A stretch of 13,958 bases of DNA from JAAERC01 sp032123495. GTDB taxonomy: Bacteria > Zixibacteria > MSB-5A5 > GN15 > PGXB01. Positions 7,305 to 13,958 of this stretch are shown in pieces. Positions within the stretch are counted from its first letter, which is position 1. Every line of letters starts with the position of its first letter. The stretch lies in contig JAQBFG010000223.1 in the NCBI GenBank assembly GCA_032123495.1, positions 1 to 13,958 of the forward strand, read 5' to 3'. The notes beneath the pieces were generated by a model, which had not been told where the DNA came from, searched no databases, and saw only the letters and a list, made by a program, of their open reading frames with translations. Made by a program: the position numbers and the translations under genes.

Positions 7305-8078
7305 TCACTCCGGTTTATTCTCTTTGGTCAGATAAAATCCGCATTTTTCAAATTCAGCAAGAAGATCGCGTGGTGAGCCAAACCATTGTCCCCATTTACG
7401 ACCCATATGTTCGGTCCAGCCATAGTTGGAGTAATCAAAGGTTTCTTCCTTATTGACTTCCAGTGGAATTTTGGCATCGAGCTTTTTATAGTAATCCTGC
7501 GATTGATAACCATCATCCATTACTTTCATCGCCTCGGCCATTTTCTCATCGGTAATTTCCGGATACTCATTTTCAAACATTGTGAAATCTATCGGGTATC
7601 TTGGGCGCGGGGGAGGGGCTTCATCAGGATAACCGATAACCAGTTGTACCAGCGGGAAGACATGTTTCGGCAGTTTATGCTTTTTGACCAGTTTGCCAGC
7701 TACATAAGGTGCCATACCGAGATAACAGCTGCCTAGTCCAAGACTCTCGGCGGCGATAACCATGTTCTCACCCATCAGTGAGGCATCTTGCATCCCAAAA
7801 ACCAGCAGTGATAAATCATTAGTAACCGTTTTCCAATTTCGTTTCTGCATAATTATTTCAAGACGGTAATAATCGACACAGATTGTAAACAGCACCGATG
7901 CCCCAAATGGGATCTTTTCATTGCGGGTCAATATCAAACTGCAAAGTTGAGCGGCAAATGGCGCTTGTTGTCCGGCCCTGACAATAGTTTCTATTATTTC
8001 ATCCGATAGTTTTTGGTCGGTGTACTTTCGAATCGATTTACGGGACATCATGGCATCGATAACAGGATTATGAATCAT
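7305..8078 (-). CDS. Nitroreductase-family flavoprotein
   Basis: A 257-residue protein of the FMN-dependent nitroreductase superfamily, which reduces nitro groups, quinones or flavins with NAD(P)H; the natural substrate is not predictable. The N-terminal S-R-K-S-I-R-K-Y motif (12-19) supplies the phosphate-binding Arg/Lys residues, and R-A-G-Q-Q-A-P (34-40) follows. A-A-E-S-L-G-L-G-S-C-Y-L-G (109-121) is the conserved dimer and FMN segment, and V-I-G-Y-P-D-E (147-153) followed by P-R-P-R (157-160) is the usual end of the core. About 90 residues follow the core, with W-x-E-H-M-G-R-K-W-G, longer than in a minimal nitroreductase and probably a family-specific tail. The RBS AAAGGA lies 7 bases before the ATG. 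It is transcribed alone from its own promoter between 8109 and 8137. Confidence 0.87.
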   Translation of the reverse strand: MIHNPVIDAMMSRKSIRKYTDQKLSDEIIETIVRAGQQAPFAAQLCSLILTRNEKIPFGASVLFTICVDYYRLEIIMQKRNWKTVTNDLSLLVFGMQDASLMGENMVIAAESLGLGSCYLGMAPYVAGKLVKKHKLPKHVFPLVQLVIGYPDEAPPPRPRYPIDFTMFENEYPEITDEKMAEAMKVMDDGYQSQDYYKKLDAKIPLEVNKEETFDYSNYGWTEHMGRKWGQWFGSPRDLLAEFEKCGFYLTKENKPE

Positions 8079-8108
8079 CTTAGAATCCTTTGCTAAAATA
8101 TTTGTCTT

Positions 8109-8137
8109 ATTATAATCGAATTGAGATTAACAAACAA
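8109..8137 (-). promoter_or_regulatory. Strong sigma-70-like promoter of the nitroreductase gene
   Basis: On the minus strand TTGTTT (8137-8132) and a perfect TATAAT (8114-8109) are separated by 17 bases. The transcript would start near 8102, giving a leader of about 24 bases that contains the RBS before the ATG at 8078. The promoter sits just after the terminator of the upstream operon, which supports separate transcription. Confidence 0.6.
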
Positions 8138-8140
8138 AGA

Positions 8141-8167
8141 AAAAGCGCCGGAGTCTCCGGCGCTTTT
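8141..8167 (-). terminator. Rho-independent terminator of the kinase/surface-protein operon
   Basis: AAAAGCGCCGGAG (8141-8153) and CTCCGGCGCTTTT (8155-8167) form a 12-bp GC-rich hairpin with a three-base loop. On the minus strand it is followed by a T-rich tract (TTTTTCTTTGTTTG). It begins 20 bases after the stop codon of the gene at 8188-10068. The A and T flanks would let it work in both directions. Confidence 0.9.
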
Positions 8168-8187
8168 ATATCGAAAGTCGTGGTATT

Positions 8188-10068
8188 CTATTTGATCAGC
8201 AGCATCTTTTTGTATGCATTTTTATCTCCCGATTTTAACCGGTAGAAATAAATGCCACTGGCCGATTCCTTGCCATTGTTATCTTCACCGTTCCAGATGA
8301 CAGTGTGGTAACCGGCAGGCAGATCTTTTTCAATTAATGTTTTCACCTTTTGTCCCAGAACATTATATATCTCCAGCGCCGTATAACCATTAGTCGGCAG
8401 TGCAAACCTGATAGAAGTTTGTGGGTTAAACGGGTTAGGATAATTCTGTTCGAGAGCAAATTCGGTTGGCAAAAGCGATGCGATCTCATCGCTGGTAAAT
8501 AACCGACTGCCGATAATCAGTTTGGCCGATTCGACCCTATCGGGGATGATTATTTCTGCCTTGATCGATAGGTCATATTTGCGTCCGTCATTGGTCACCA
8601 TCCAGGCTTCCATATTATCCGGCATATTTGCCAGTCCGGTAATTCTGATTGTCCGATCAGAAGCTTTGGAAATGTCGACCTCCCAAACTGCTCCATCGGT
8701 TAATGGCGGTCGGTAGTCGGTGCGTCGTAGACGATTATCGTCATCGGGAATGCGGAATCCAAGAGATGGCGCCTCTGGTGCGGCCGGAGGTTCTGAGAAA
8801 TCATAATCATCCGGGCCTTCCAGCGCATCGGGGTGAACACCAATAAAGTTGCCTTGATCAAGATATTCTGCGGTTTCAAGCAGTACCTCTAAACTCCAGG
8901 AAAAGTCGGAGTAAACCGGCAAATCTTTTAATGGAGCCATTTTTGGTGCAATCGTTGTTGCTTTATATGGCATCAAAGCGGTTACATTATCCTGATTAAT
9001 CCTTACAAAAACACCTTCCCAGGCCGGGATAGCATTGTAAGTAACATAACCGGAGCCATTATATGAATAGGCCGCATCCTCAAGAGTGGCAGCAGGGTGT
9101 CCAGCAACAGCTGTACCATTTACGGCGAAGCGAACTTCATTCCAGGCAATTCTAAATCCAAACGGATTAGCCAGCTGGTTCCAGCCATTACTTAGAGAAA
9201 CCTCCAAATATTCAATACCATCAACCACTCGATTTGGTCGTACGCTTGCTCCGGCGGCGCCAAAAGTTTGAGGCGTGGCGGTAATCAACCAGTAGCCGCG
9301 TCCTGGAACGACATTGGGGGCAGCCGTATATTCATCGACGGCTCCGGTGGCTGCGTTATACCGGCCAAGTCTCCATTGCGAAGTATTAAAGACGCCTAGA
9401 TCATCCTCAAAAACAGATGCGACATTGTTTGATCCGGTGATATTGAGAGGCAGTCCGATTATCCGATATCGTTTTGTTGCAGTGGCGCTTGCATTTTGAG
9501 CCTGCTCATTAGTCAGCGAAACTCTGAAAATAAGTGGATTGGCAGCACTGCCGACTCGCGAGAGATAAATACCGCGCTCGACTTCGAGATAATATTCAAG
9601 CCCGGTGATATTTAAAAGGCCGGCGACCAGATTATATACCAGCGTATCGCCAGTCCCTGCTGTCATTGCGGCTGTTTGATACGAAGTGTTACCGCCCTGA
9701 CGATAATATATTACCCCTATGGCATCGCCGGAACTGCCCGAATAGGCAACTTTCAGAGTTTGGTCTACTTGCGGTACAGTGGCAACATTGTTACCATCAT
9801 AAAATGTCTTTAAAGTTGTCATGCCTCCGTAGGTGATTCCTACTGATCCGCTGGTTAACGAGTAAGTATTACTGGACAGGCCAACTGCGCCATTCAACGG
9901 AACCACACCGGTAAGAGCATAATTAGAAGTCGCTACGGCTCCGCCACCTCCAGCAATTCCGCCGGTTGATATTTTGTAAGTATCACCGGAAATCTGAGCC
10001 AGACTGTTACCGGTAAGAAAACAAAACATCAAGGCGGCGATTATCAGAAGAGACTTATTCCATTTCAT
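8188..10068 (-). CDS. Secreted surface protein with type IX-like C-terminal sorting domain
   Basis: A 626-residue exported protein. The signal peptide (1-24, cleavage near S-L-A-Q) is followed by a Gly- and Ser-rich opening in which Y-K-I-S-T-G-G-I-A-G and Y-S-L-T-S-G-S-V-G are similar to each other, as often seen at the start of secreted FCB proteins. The middle is beta-rich, with a region (about 190-370) containing R-Y-R-I-I-G-L-P-L, P-G-R-G-Y-W and S-N-G-W-N-Q-L-A-N-P-F, a pattern of extracellular proteins of this group. Residues 537-626 form a sorting domain with the FlgD-like Ig fold: L-E-Q-N-Y-P-N-P-F-N-P, I-Y-N-V-L-G-Q-K-V, L-P-A-G-Y-H-T-V-I-W-N-G and the S-G-I-Y-F-Y-R-L end with K-K-M-L-L-I-K. 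It is the last gene of a four-gene unit. The RBS is AGAGGAGAA. Function beyond display or secretion is unknown. Confidence 0.85.
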   Translation of the reverse strand: MKWNKSLLIIAALMFCFLTGNSLAQISGDTYKISTGGIAGGGGAVATSNYALTGVVPLNGAVGLSSNTYSLTSGSVGITYGGMTTLKTFYDGNNVATVPQVDQTLKVAYSGSSGDAIGVIYYRQGGNTSYQTAAMTAGTGDTLVYNLVAGLLNITGLEYYLEVERGIYLSRVGSAANPLIFRVSLTNEQAQNASATATKRYRIIGLPLNITGSNNVASVFEDDLGVFNTSQWRLGRYNAATGAVDEYTAAPNVVPGRGYWLITATPQTFGAAGASVRPNRVVDGIEYLEVSLSNGWNQLANPFGFRIAWNEVRFAVNGTAVAGHPAATLEDAAYSYNGSGYVTYNAIPAWEGVFVRINQDNVTALMPYKATTIAPKMAPLKDLPVYSDFSWSLEVLLETAEYLDQGNFIGVHPDALEGPDDYDFSEPPAAPEAPSLGFRIPDDDNRLRRTDYRPPLTDGAVWEVDISKASDRTIRITGLANMPDNMEAWMVTNDGRKYDLSIKAEIIIPDRVESAKLIIGSRLFTSDEIASLLPTEFALEQNYPNPFNPQTSIRFALPTNGYTALEIYNVLGQKVKTLIEKDLPAGYHTVIWNGEDNNGKESASGIYFYRLKSGDKNAYKKMLLIK

Positions 10069-10115
10069 ACTTATTCTCCTCTGTATTTGTTTTCAATTTA
10101 TATTTTATGGCCAGA

Positions 10116-11387
10116 TTATTCATGGATTTCTCCAGAAGCCTTTTTGGCCACATTTTGAGCCTCCAGATTTTGCTGATAATGGATCTGCATTTCTGGTCCC
10201 AGCTTATAAGCCTCAGGATGTAAGTACAATCCTTTTTCTATGGCCGGTTTTTCCATCTCGACTTTGATCGGGTTGGCTTCTGCAAAAGCATCTTTTCGAA
10301 TTCCGGTGACCTGCCAGGATACTTTAACCGATGGTTTATCGGTTCTGATTGTAAACAAATTGCCGCTGATTTCTTGGCCCACAATTGCCTGGGCGAAATC
10401 ACCGATAACTGTTAATTGGTATCTGAAATCTTTGTTGAGGGCATCAAAATAATCTGGCAATTCGACCAGAGCAATACCTTCGGCATCGGTGACAATATTA
10501 CCATTATAAACATTCATCATTTCTGGTGATTCAACCACACTATGTTGAAGATATTTATTGGTTGGATCGGTCGGGTGATCGATTCTGAAAAGTTCGGCAC
10601 CTTTCACGACTGTTCCGGTTACATTGATGTCTCCCGCAAAATATCCCGCATAGTTGGTTGTGGCGCTTCCGGCATAAGCGTATATTCCGTAGGCGCTGGC
10701 ACCATCATTAGCCGTTGTATAAATTCCATATGATGTGCCAGTACTTACTGCCGGGTCTTTTGTCGTACAAACAGAGTACATTCCGTATCTTGGATTGCCA
10801 TCGGTTTCAGATTCCGCATAAAGAGCCAAAATCCCCCCGGTTGAGTTATCTTCCACATCTGCGACTATTCCATAATGAAAAACATTTGAATTGTACAAGC
10901 CATGGACATGCAGTTTTTCGTCAGCGTTGTAAGCTGGATTATCTCCAATAACCACACCGCCTCGAAAAGTAGTTAAATCTTGAAATGTGGCGGGTGGATT
11001 GGCACTTATAGCGTATGGCGCCGAGGCCAAAAGCTGAAACGGCGTCATTTGAGAGTCATTGCCGACCTTAATTCCAAGAAATCTTGGGTCACCATTAAAT
11101 ATGCCGGTAGTCAGAGGAACTGTGGCTCCCAATTCAGCGGTAAAGACGCCCTGATCATCCGGTGTAATCAGCATTGTTTCTGACCAGATACTATCGCCAG
11201 GGTCGGCATCGAAAGCACCATAAAGTGCAAAATTAACAACAACTTCTGTCGTTATTGGATTTCCGTCGGTATCAGCCAGTCGGCCCTGGTAAACCATTGT
11301 TTCCGGTGCCTGAGCCATAACATTGATAGCAAATATCAGAATGACAACCATAACGGTTAGAGTGACATTAACAAAACTTTTTCTCAT
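10116..11387 (-). CDS. Secreted fibre-like protein with a conserved C-terminal module
   Basis: A 423-residue exported protein of unknown function. The signal peptide ends at V-M-A-Q (about residue 25). The first part, P-E-T-M-V-Y-Q-G-R-L-A-D-T-D-G-N-P, followed by strands and L-L-A-S-A-P-Y-A-I-S-A, is a common opening of secreted proteins in this group. The middle (about 150-260) repeats short G-I-Y or G-Y-F units (YGIYTTA, YGIYAYA, YAGYFAG), like a beta-helical or fibre stalk, and leads to D-I-N-V-T-G-T-V. The C-terminal module has F-R-I-D-H-P-T-D-P-x-N-K-Y-L, V-V-E-S-P-E-M-M-N-V-Y-N-G, V-E-L-P-D-Y-F-D-A-L-N and V-S-W-Q-V-T-G-I-R, recalling a module in uncharacterised bacterial surface proteins. 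The start is ATG 11387, not the longer TTG 11411, because AAAGGAG lies 7 bases before it and the signal peptide begins M-R-K-S. No sorting tail is seen. Confidence 0.72.
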   Translation of the reverse strand: MRKSFVNVTLTVMVVILIFAINVMAQAPETMVYQGRLADTDGNPITTEVVVNFALYGAFDADPGDSIWSETMLITPDDQGVFTAELGATVPLTTGIFNGDPRFLGIKVGNDSQMTPFQLLASAPYAISANPPATFQDLTTFRGGVVIGDNPAYNADEKLHVHGLYNSNVFHYGIVADVEDNSTGGILALYAESETDGNPRYGMYSVCTTKDPAVSTGTSYGIYTTANDGASAYGIYAYAGSATTNYAGYFAGDINVTGTVVKGAELFRIDHPTDPTNKYLQHSVVESPEMMNVYNGNIVTDAEGIALVELPDYFDALNKDFRYQLTVIGDFAQAIVGQEISGNLFTIRTDKPSVKVSWQVTGIRKDAFAEANPIKVEMEKPAIEKGLYLHPEAYKLGPEMQIHYQQNLEAQNVAKKASGEIHE

Positions 11388-11394
11388 ATTATTA

Positions 11395-11401
11395 CTCCTT
11401 T
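11395..11401 (-). promoter_or_regulatory. Ribosome binding site that fixes the start of the fibre-like protein
   Basis: On the minus strand AAAGGAG (11401-11395) lies 7 bases before the ATG at 11387. The longer frame starting with TTG at 11411 would run over this site. Confidence 0.7.
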
Positions 11402-11422
11402 CAATAATCAATTAAAATGTAA

Positions 11423-12061
11423 CTATCTTCCATCCTTAGTCGGTACTGGTGGAAATCTTGCCAAAGTAGTATCAGGTGGAGGATCATCGCCGCCACCGCC
11501 GCTACCTAATAAAACAACGGCGACAACACCGACACCAAGTCCGATAGCCCACCATTGAGTGTACCAGGCTTTCTTTTCTCCGCTGTCAAGTTTTGGAATC
11601 GCAACCAAAGTGTCGATATCCGGAGTCTTAATTTCAGTGTTGACCAGATTCTTGGCCTGTTCCATCATCGACAAAAATTCGGTCGATTTAATATCGACAT
11701 CTCCCGACCAGTCGGCATACGATCTAAATGCCTGGGCAAACTGCTCGATTACCTTGCTCCGTTTTTCTTTTGTATCCTTCAACTTGGCATAATACACTGC
11801 TGCCATCAGAACATGAGCATTGGCCTTTTCTTCAAGGGTCAATGATTTATCTTTTAAGAGATCATCAATTTCCATTTCGGCGCAGTTATAATTGAGCCCC
11901 TTAAAGGTCTGACGGGCATGGTCAAGCGTTGGTGCGCTCTTATCGTATGGACAATTAATTGATTCCTGAGCCAAAACTCCTATTGGCAGAACCGTAACAA
12001 TTAGATATGAAATCAACACCAAAGTCAGAGAGAAACGGAACAAAAGGACCTTTTTGTGCAT
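11423..12061 (-). CDS. Small exported protein with a C-terminal membrane helix, unknown function
   Basis: A 212-residue protein I do not recognise by name. The N-terminal signal sequence (about 1-31, with V-L-A-Q cleavage) is followed by an alpha-helical region (about 43-145) that looks like TPR-type helices: L-D-H-A-R-Q-T-F-K, A-E-M-E-I-D-D-L-L and A-N-A-H-V-L-M-A-A-V-Y-Y-A-K. Two cysteines (37 and 60) could form a disulfide in the periplasm. A W-Y-T-Q-W-W pair of aromatics precedes a membrane helix (about 171-187), then a glycine-rich S-G-G-G-G-D-D linker, P-P-P-D and a short Pro-rich tail. It is therefore probably tethered to the inner membrane. The RBS AAGGAGGTC (12072-12064) is nearly a perfect anti-Shine-Dalgarno match, so translation may be strong. 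It lies 39 bp after the kinase gene and 35 bp before the fibre-like gene. Confidence 0.7.
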   Translation of the reverse strand: MHKKVLLFRFSLTLVLISYLIVTVLPIGVLAQESINCPYDKSAPTLDHARQTFKGLNYNCAEMEIDDLLKDKSLTLEEKANAHVLMAAVYYAKLKDTKEKRSKVIEQFAQAFRSYADWSGDVDIKSTEFLSMMEQAKNLVNTEIKTPDIDTLVAIPKLDSGEKKAWYTQWWAIGLGVGVVAVVLLGSGGGGDDPPPDTTLARFPPVPTKDGR

Positions 12062-12063
12062 TT

Positions 12064-12072
12064 GACCTCCTT
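12064..12072 (-). promoter_or_regulatory. Very strong ribosome binding site
   Basis: On the minus strand AAGGAGGTC (12072-12064) matches the 16S rRNA 3' end almost completely and ends two bases before the ATG at 12061. It is the best ribosome binding site in the window. Confidence 0.7.
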
Positions 12073-12100
12073 ATTATATTATGTTTATTTTATTTATCTT

Positions 12101-13924
12101 TTATTTCTTTGACCAATATACCAATATCGTAACAGGTTCAACATTTTGCCATTTTGAGGTTCCAAAATCTATCGTTGAACTCCCTTTTGGGATATTTTCG
12201 TGTGGTCCGCCGCCAAATGGAAATGTTACGGCCGAATCGACAACAGCGCCGGGATAACTCCGGCCCTGCGCATTCAAAATATTAAATCTGACCTGCCATT
12301 TGCCAGATAGTTTCTGCAAATCAAATACCGGGATATTTTCGCCTGAATATTTATTGCCATACCCATTAAAAAGAACTTCCAAAAATGCATCACCAAGTTC
12401 AGACGGAATAGCGCCGATTGTAAATTTAATAGTATCCCGCAGATAAAATTCATCCTGCAAATTATAACGGAGAGAGCGGTCAACATTGGTTGGGATCTGA
12501 TCAGTCAAAATAGGATAATCAGGGTGAATAATTGTTATGTCATGTGTTCCCTTGTTTATGTTAAATTTTTTATTGATGCTTTTTTCAGTGCCATCAACCA
12601 AAATCTTAACATTGTAATCGGGAACAACATCTATCACTAAAGTTGGAAGTGGTGGAGGTTTTGGAGGCTCCGGTTCTGGTTCCGGTTTTGATTCCTCGAT
12701 TGTAGCTACAACTTTTGGGGTGTCAACAATAATAGTTTGTTCCTGTTTCACCACCGGTTTGTTATCACTTTTATTTTGTTCTTCAATCGGCTCCGATGCT
12801 GTTTCGGACGATGACGAATCAACCGCAGCGACAGCTATCTCCGCAGAATTAGTACTGTCTTGCGCCGTTTCATCGGTCGGAATAACATCTTTAATGTCAG
12901 AAATTATCTCCTTGACCTCGGTTGAATCAATAGCCGATTGCGCTGCCGGCAACCAACTATCGCGAGTTATAAATGCGCCCCCGGCCAAAAGAATGATAGC
13001 TGCCGTCGCTATCCAAAGAGATTTATTTGATTTGCCGCCATAAACCTGTTTGACCTCTTTGAGGTCCTTACCCATTTCGGCAATCGATTTATATCGTTTA
13101 CTGGGATCCGGGTGAGTCGCTTTTTTTAGTACATACTTCATCTGCGGGGATAGATTTTTGGCTTTTGGACCACCCCATTCGGAGATGTCAGGGTTGGCAG
13201 GATTCCTATATGGCATTTCGTTGGTGGCAAAGTTAAAAAGTGTTACGCCGGTTTCATAGATGTCACTTAAGAACGGATTATAGTTGGCGTCGCCACCCTG
13301 ACGTTCAGGAGCGGCAAACATCGGCGTTAACGCCTGATATGCTGTTTTTGTGGCATCTTCGCGCATTACTTTAGCGATACCAAAATCAATCAGATAGACA
13401 TGATCGTTCTTGTCAATAATGATATTATCAGGTTTGATATCACGATGAGCAATTTTTTTGCCATGAGCATAAGCGAGGGCACTGGTCATGGTCATGCCAA
13501 CCTTCAAAAGCATATCGCTTCCCAGCGGTCCTGTATCTCGAAGAATCGCCTTGCCATCCTTCCCACTAATAAAGGCAACCACCAGAGCGCCTTCCTCGGG
13601 GAGGTAGTCTATTACGCGGCAGATATTGGGATGATCAAGAAGACAGAGAATTTTGGCCTCTTTGTCAAACTTGTCGCGTTCCTGAACTTTTTTAAAGAAT
13701 TTTATAACCAGCTTTTGTTCGACAAGATTCACGTTATGGCCATCGTAAACCTCACCGAATCCGCCGCCGCCTAAATATGAATGGACCTTATATTTACTGC
13801 CAATTACCCACCCGATTACGCCAAGCGGATCTAAAGGCTTGTCGTCTTGGCTATCTTCCCATCCGGTCGTGTTTTTTTTATTAGAAAATTTGGGGGCCCC
13901 GGATGTTTTTGGTGAAAAATTTTG
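12101..13924 (-). CDS. Transmembrane Ser/Thr protein kinase with a PEGA-like outer domain; start unresolved
   Basis: A bacterial eukaryotic-type (Hanks) kinase. Residue numbers count from GTG 13732. The catalytic core is complete: V-I-K11 in beta 3, E25 in helix C, H96-R-D98-I-K-P-D-N103, D116-F-G118 and A-P-E143. The glycine-rich ATP loop, Y-L-G-G-G-G-F-G-E-V-Y, lies upstream of that GTG at about 13745-13777, so the GTG is not the true start. The coordinates give the open frame back to the stop at 13925-13927; no ATG, GTG or TTG lies between. A membrane helix is at about 238-256, followed by an acidic, Ser/Thr-rich linker and a Pro/Glu stretch (349-361). A PEGA-like beta domain is at about 363-415, and an unrecognised beta-rich domain runs to 543. 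It probably phosphorylates cytoplasmic targets while sensing something in the periplasm. It is the first gene of the cluster; its promoter is not seen. Confidence 0.88.
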   Translation of the reverse strand, partial: QNFSPKTSGAPKFSNKKNTTGWEDSQDDKPLDPLGVIGWVIGSKYKVHSYLGGGGFGEVYDGHNVNLVEQKLVIKFFKKVQERDKFDKEAKILCLLDHPNICRVIDYLPEEGALVVAFISGKDGKAILRDTGPLGSDMLLKVGMTMTSALAYAHGKKIAHRDIKPDNIIIDKNDHVYLIDFGIAKVMREDATKTAYQALTPMFAAPERQGGDANYNPFLSDIYETGVTLFNFATNEMPYRNPANPDISEWGGPKAKNLSPQMKYVLKKATHPDPSKRYKSIAEMGKDLKEVKQVYGGKSNKSLWIATAAIILLAGGAFITRDSWLPAAQSAIDSTEVKEIISDIKDVIPTDETAQDSTNSAEIAVAAVDSSSSETASEPIEEQNKSDNKPVVKQEQTIIVDTPKVVATIEESKPEPEPEPPKPPPLPTLVIDVVPDYNVKILVDGTEKSINKKFNINKGTHDITIIHPDYPILTDQIPTNVDRSLRYNLQDEFYLRDTIKFTIGAIPSELGDAFLEVLFNGYGNKYSGENIPVFDLQKLSGKWQVRFNILNAQGRSYPGAVVDSAVTFPFGGGPHENIPKGSSTIDFGTSKWQNVEPVTILVYWSKK

Positions 13925-13958
13925 TTACAAAAAAACGTATTGTTATTTAAAAATTGTT

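Noticed and set aside
7280..7320. Shared terminator between the convergent methyltransferase and nitroreductase genes
   Set aside because: Only 9 bases separate the stops and no stable hairpin with a T run is visible there.
7386..7736. Plus-strand 116-codon frame
   Set aside because: It is antisense to the nitroreductase gene, which has intact family motifs and its own promoter.
13400..13774. Plus-strand 124-codon frame
   Set aside because: It is the antisense shadow of the kinase catalytic domain.
13892..13901. GGGGGCCCC tract near the right edge as a functional palindrome
   Set aside because: It lies in the probable kinase N-terminal coding frame and is short; it may instead mark noisy sequence near the edge.
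1..13958. CRISPR arrays, insertion sequences, tRNA or rRNA genes, and prophage
   Set aside because: No direct repeat array, transposase-like protein, tRNA-like cloverleaf or phage structural gene could be recognised; the fibre-like protein at 10116-11387 sits in a kinase gene cluster and has a signal peptide, so it is not a phage tail gene.

Overview
The window looks like chromosomal DNA from an uncultivated or little-studied Gram-negative bacterium of the FCB superphylum (Zixibacteria, Marinimicrobia or Calditrichaeota-like). The main clue is the C-terminal sorting domain of the protein at 8188-10068. It has the NYPNPFNP start, a VLGQ-type core and a GIYFY...KKMLLIK end typical of type IX-like secretion tails in that group. 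The large MacB/FtsX-type permease, the abundance of exported proteins and the moderately AT-rich sequence fit this. The phylum is inference; no rRNA or tRNA gene is present.

Layout. At 1-675 is the 3' part of a GNAT acetyltransferase gene, followed on the same strand by a secreted LIM-domain metallopeptidase of the DA1 family (717-1820). A convergent minus-strand gene encodes a MacB/FtsX-like ABC permease (1875-4259). A 332-bp AT-rich gap (4260-4591) separates it from a divergent plus-strand run: a vWA-domain lipoprotein (4592-5839), a single Mop/TOBE-domain protein (5858-6067), a YtoQ-like protein (6075-6533) and a SAM methyltransferase (6570-7295). A nitroreductase-family gene (7305-8078, minus) converges on that run and has its own good promoter.

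The right 5.8 kb is a compact minus-strand gene cluster read from right to left: a transmembrane Ser/Thr protein kinase with a PEGA-like outer domain (12101 to about 13924), a small exported protein with a C-terminal membrane helix (11423-12061), a secreted fibre-like protein with a conserved C-terminal module (10116-11387), and a large secreted protein with the sorting tail (8188-10068). Gaps are 35-47 bp, and a strong hairpin terminator at 8141-8167 closes the unit. This is the best candidate for a coherent, poorly described system: a membrane kinase co-expressed with three exported, envelope or surface proteins.

Two points stand out. The peptidase at 717-1820 combines LIM zinc fingers with a DA1-type HExxH peptidase, an architecture best known from plant cytosolic growth regulators, but here it carries an export signal. 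Also, the kinase reading frame clearly extends about 64 codons upstream of its first standard start codon (GTG at 13732), because the glycine-rich ATP loop lies there, yet no ATG, GTG or TTG precedes it in frame before a stop at 13925-13927.
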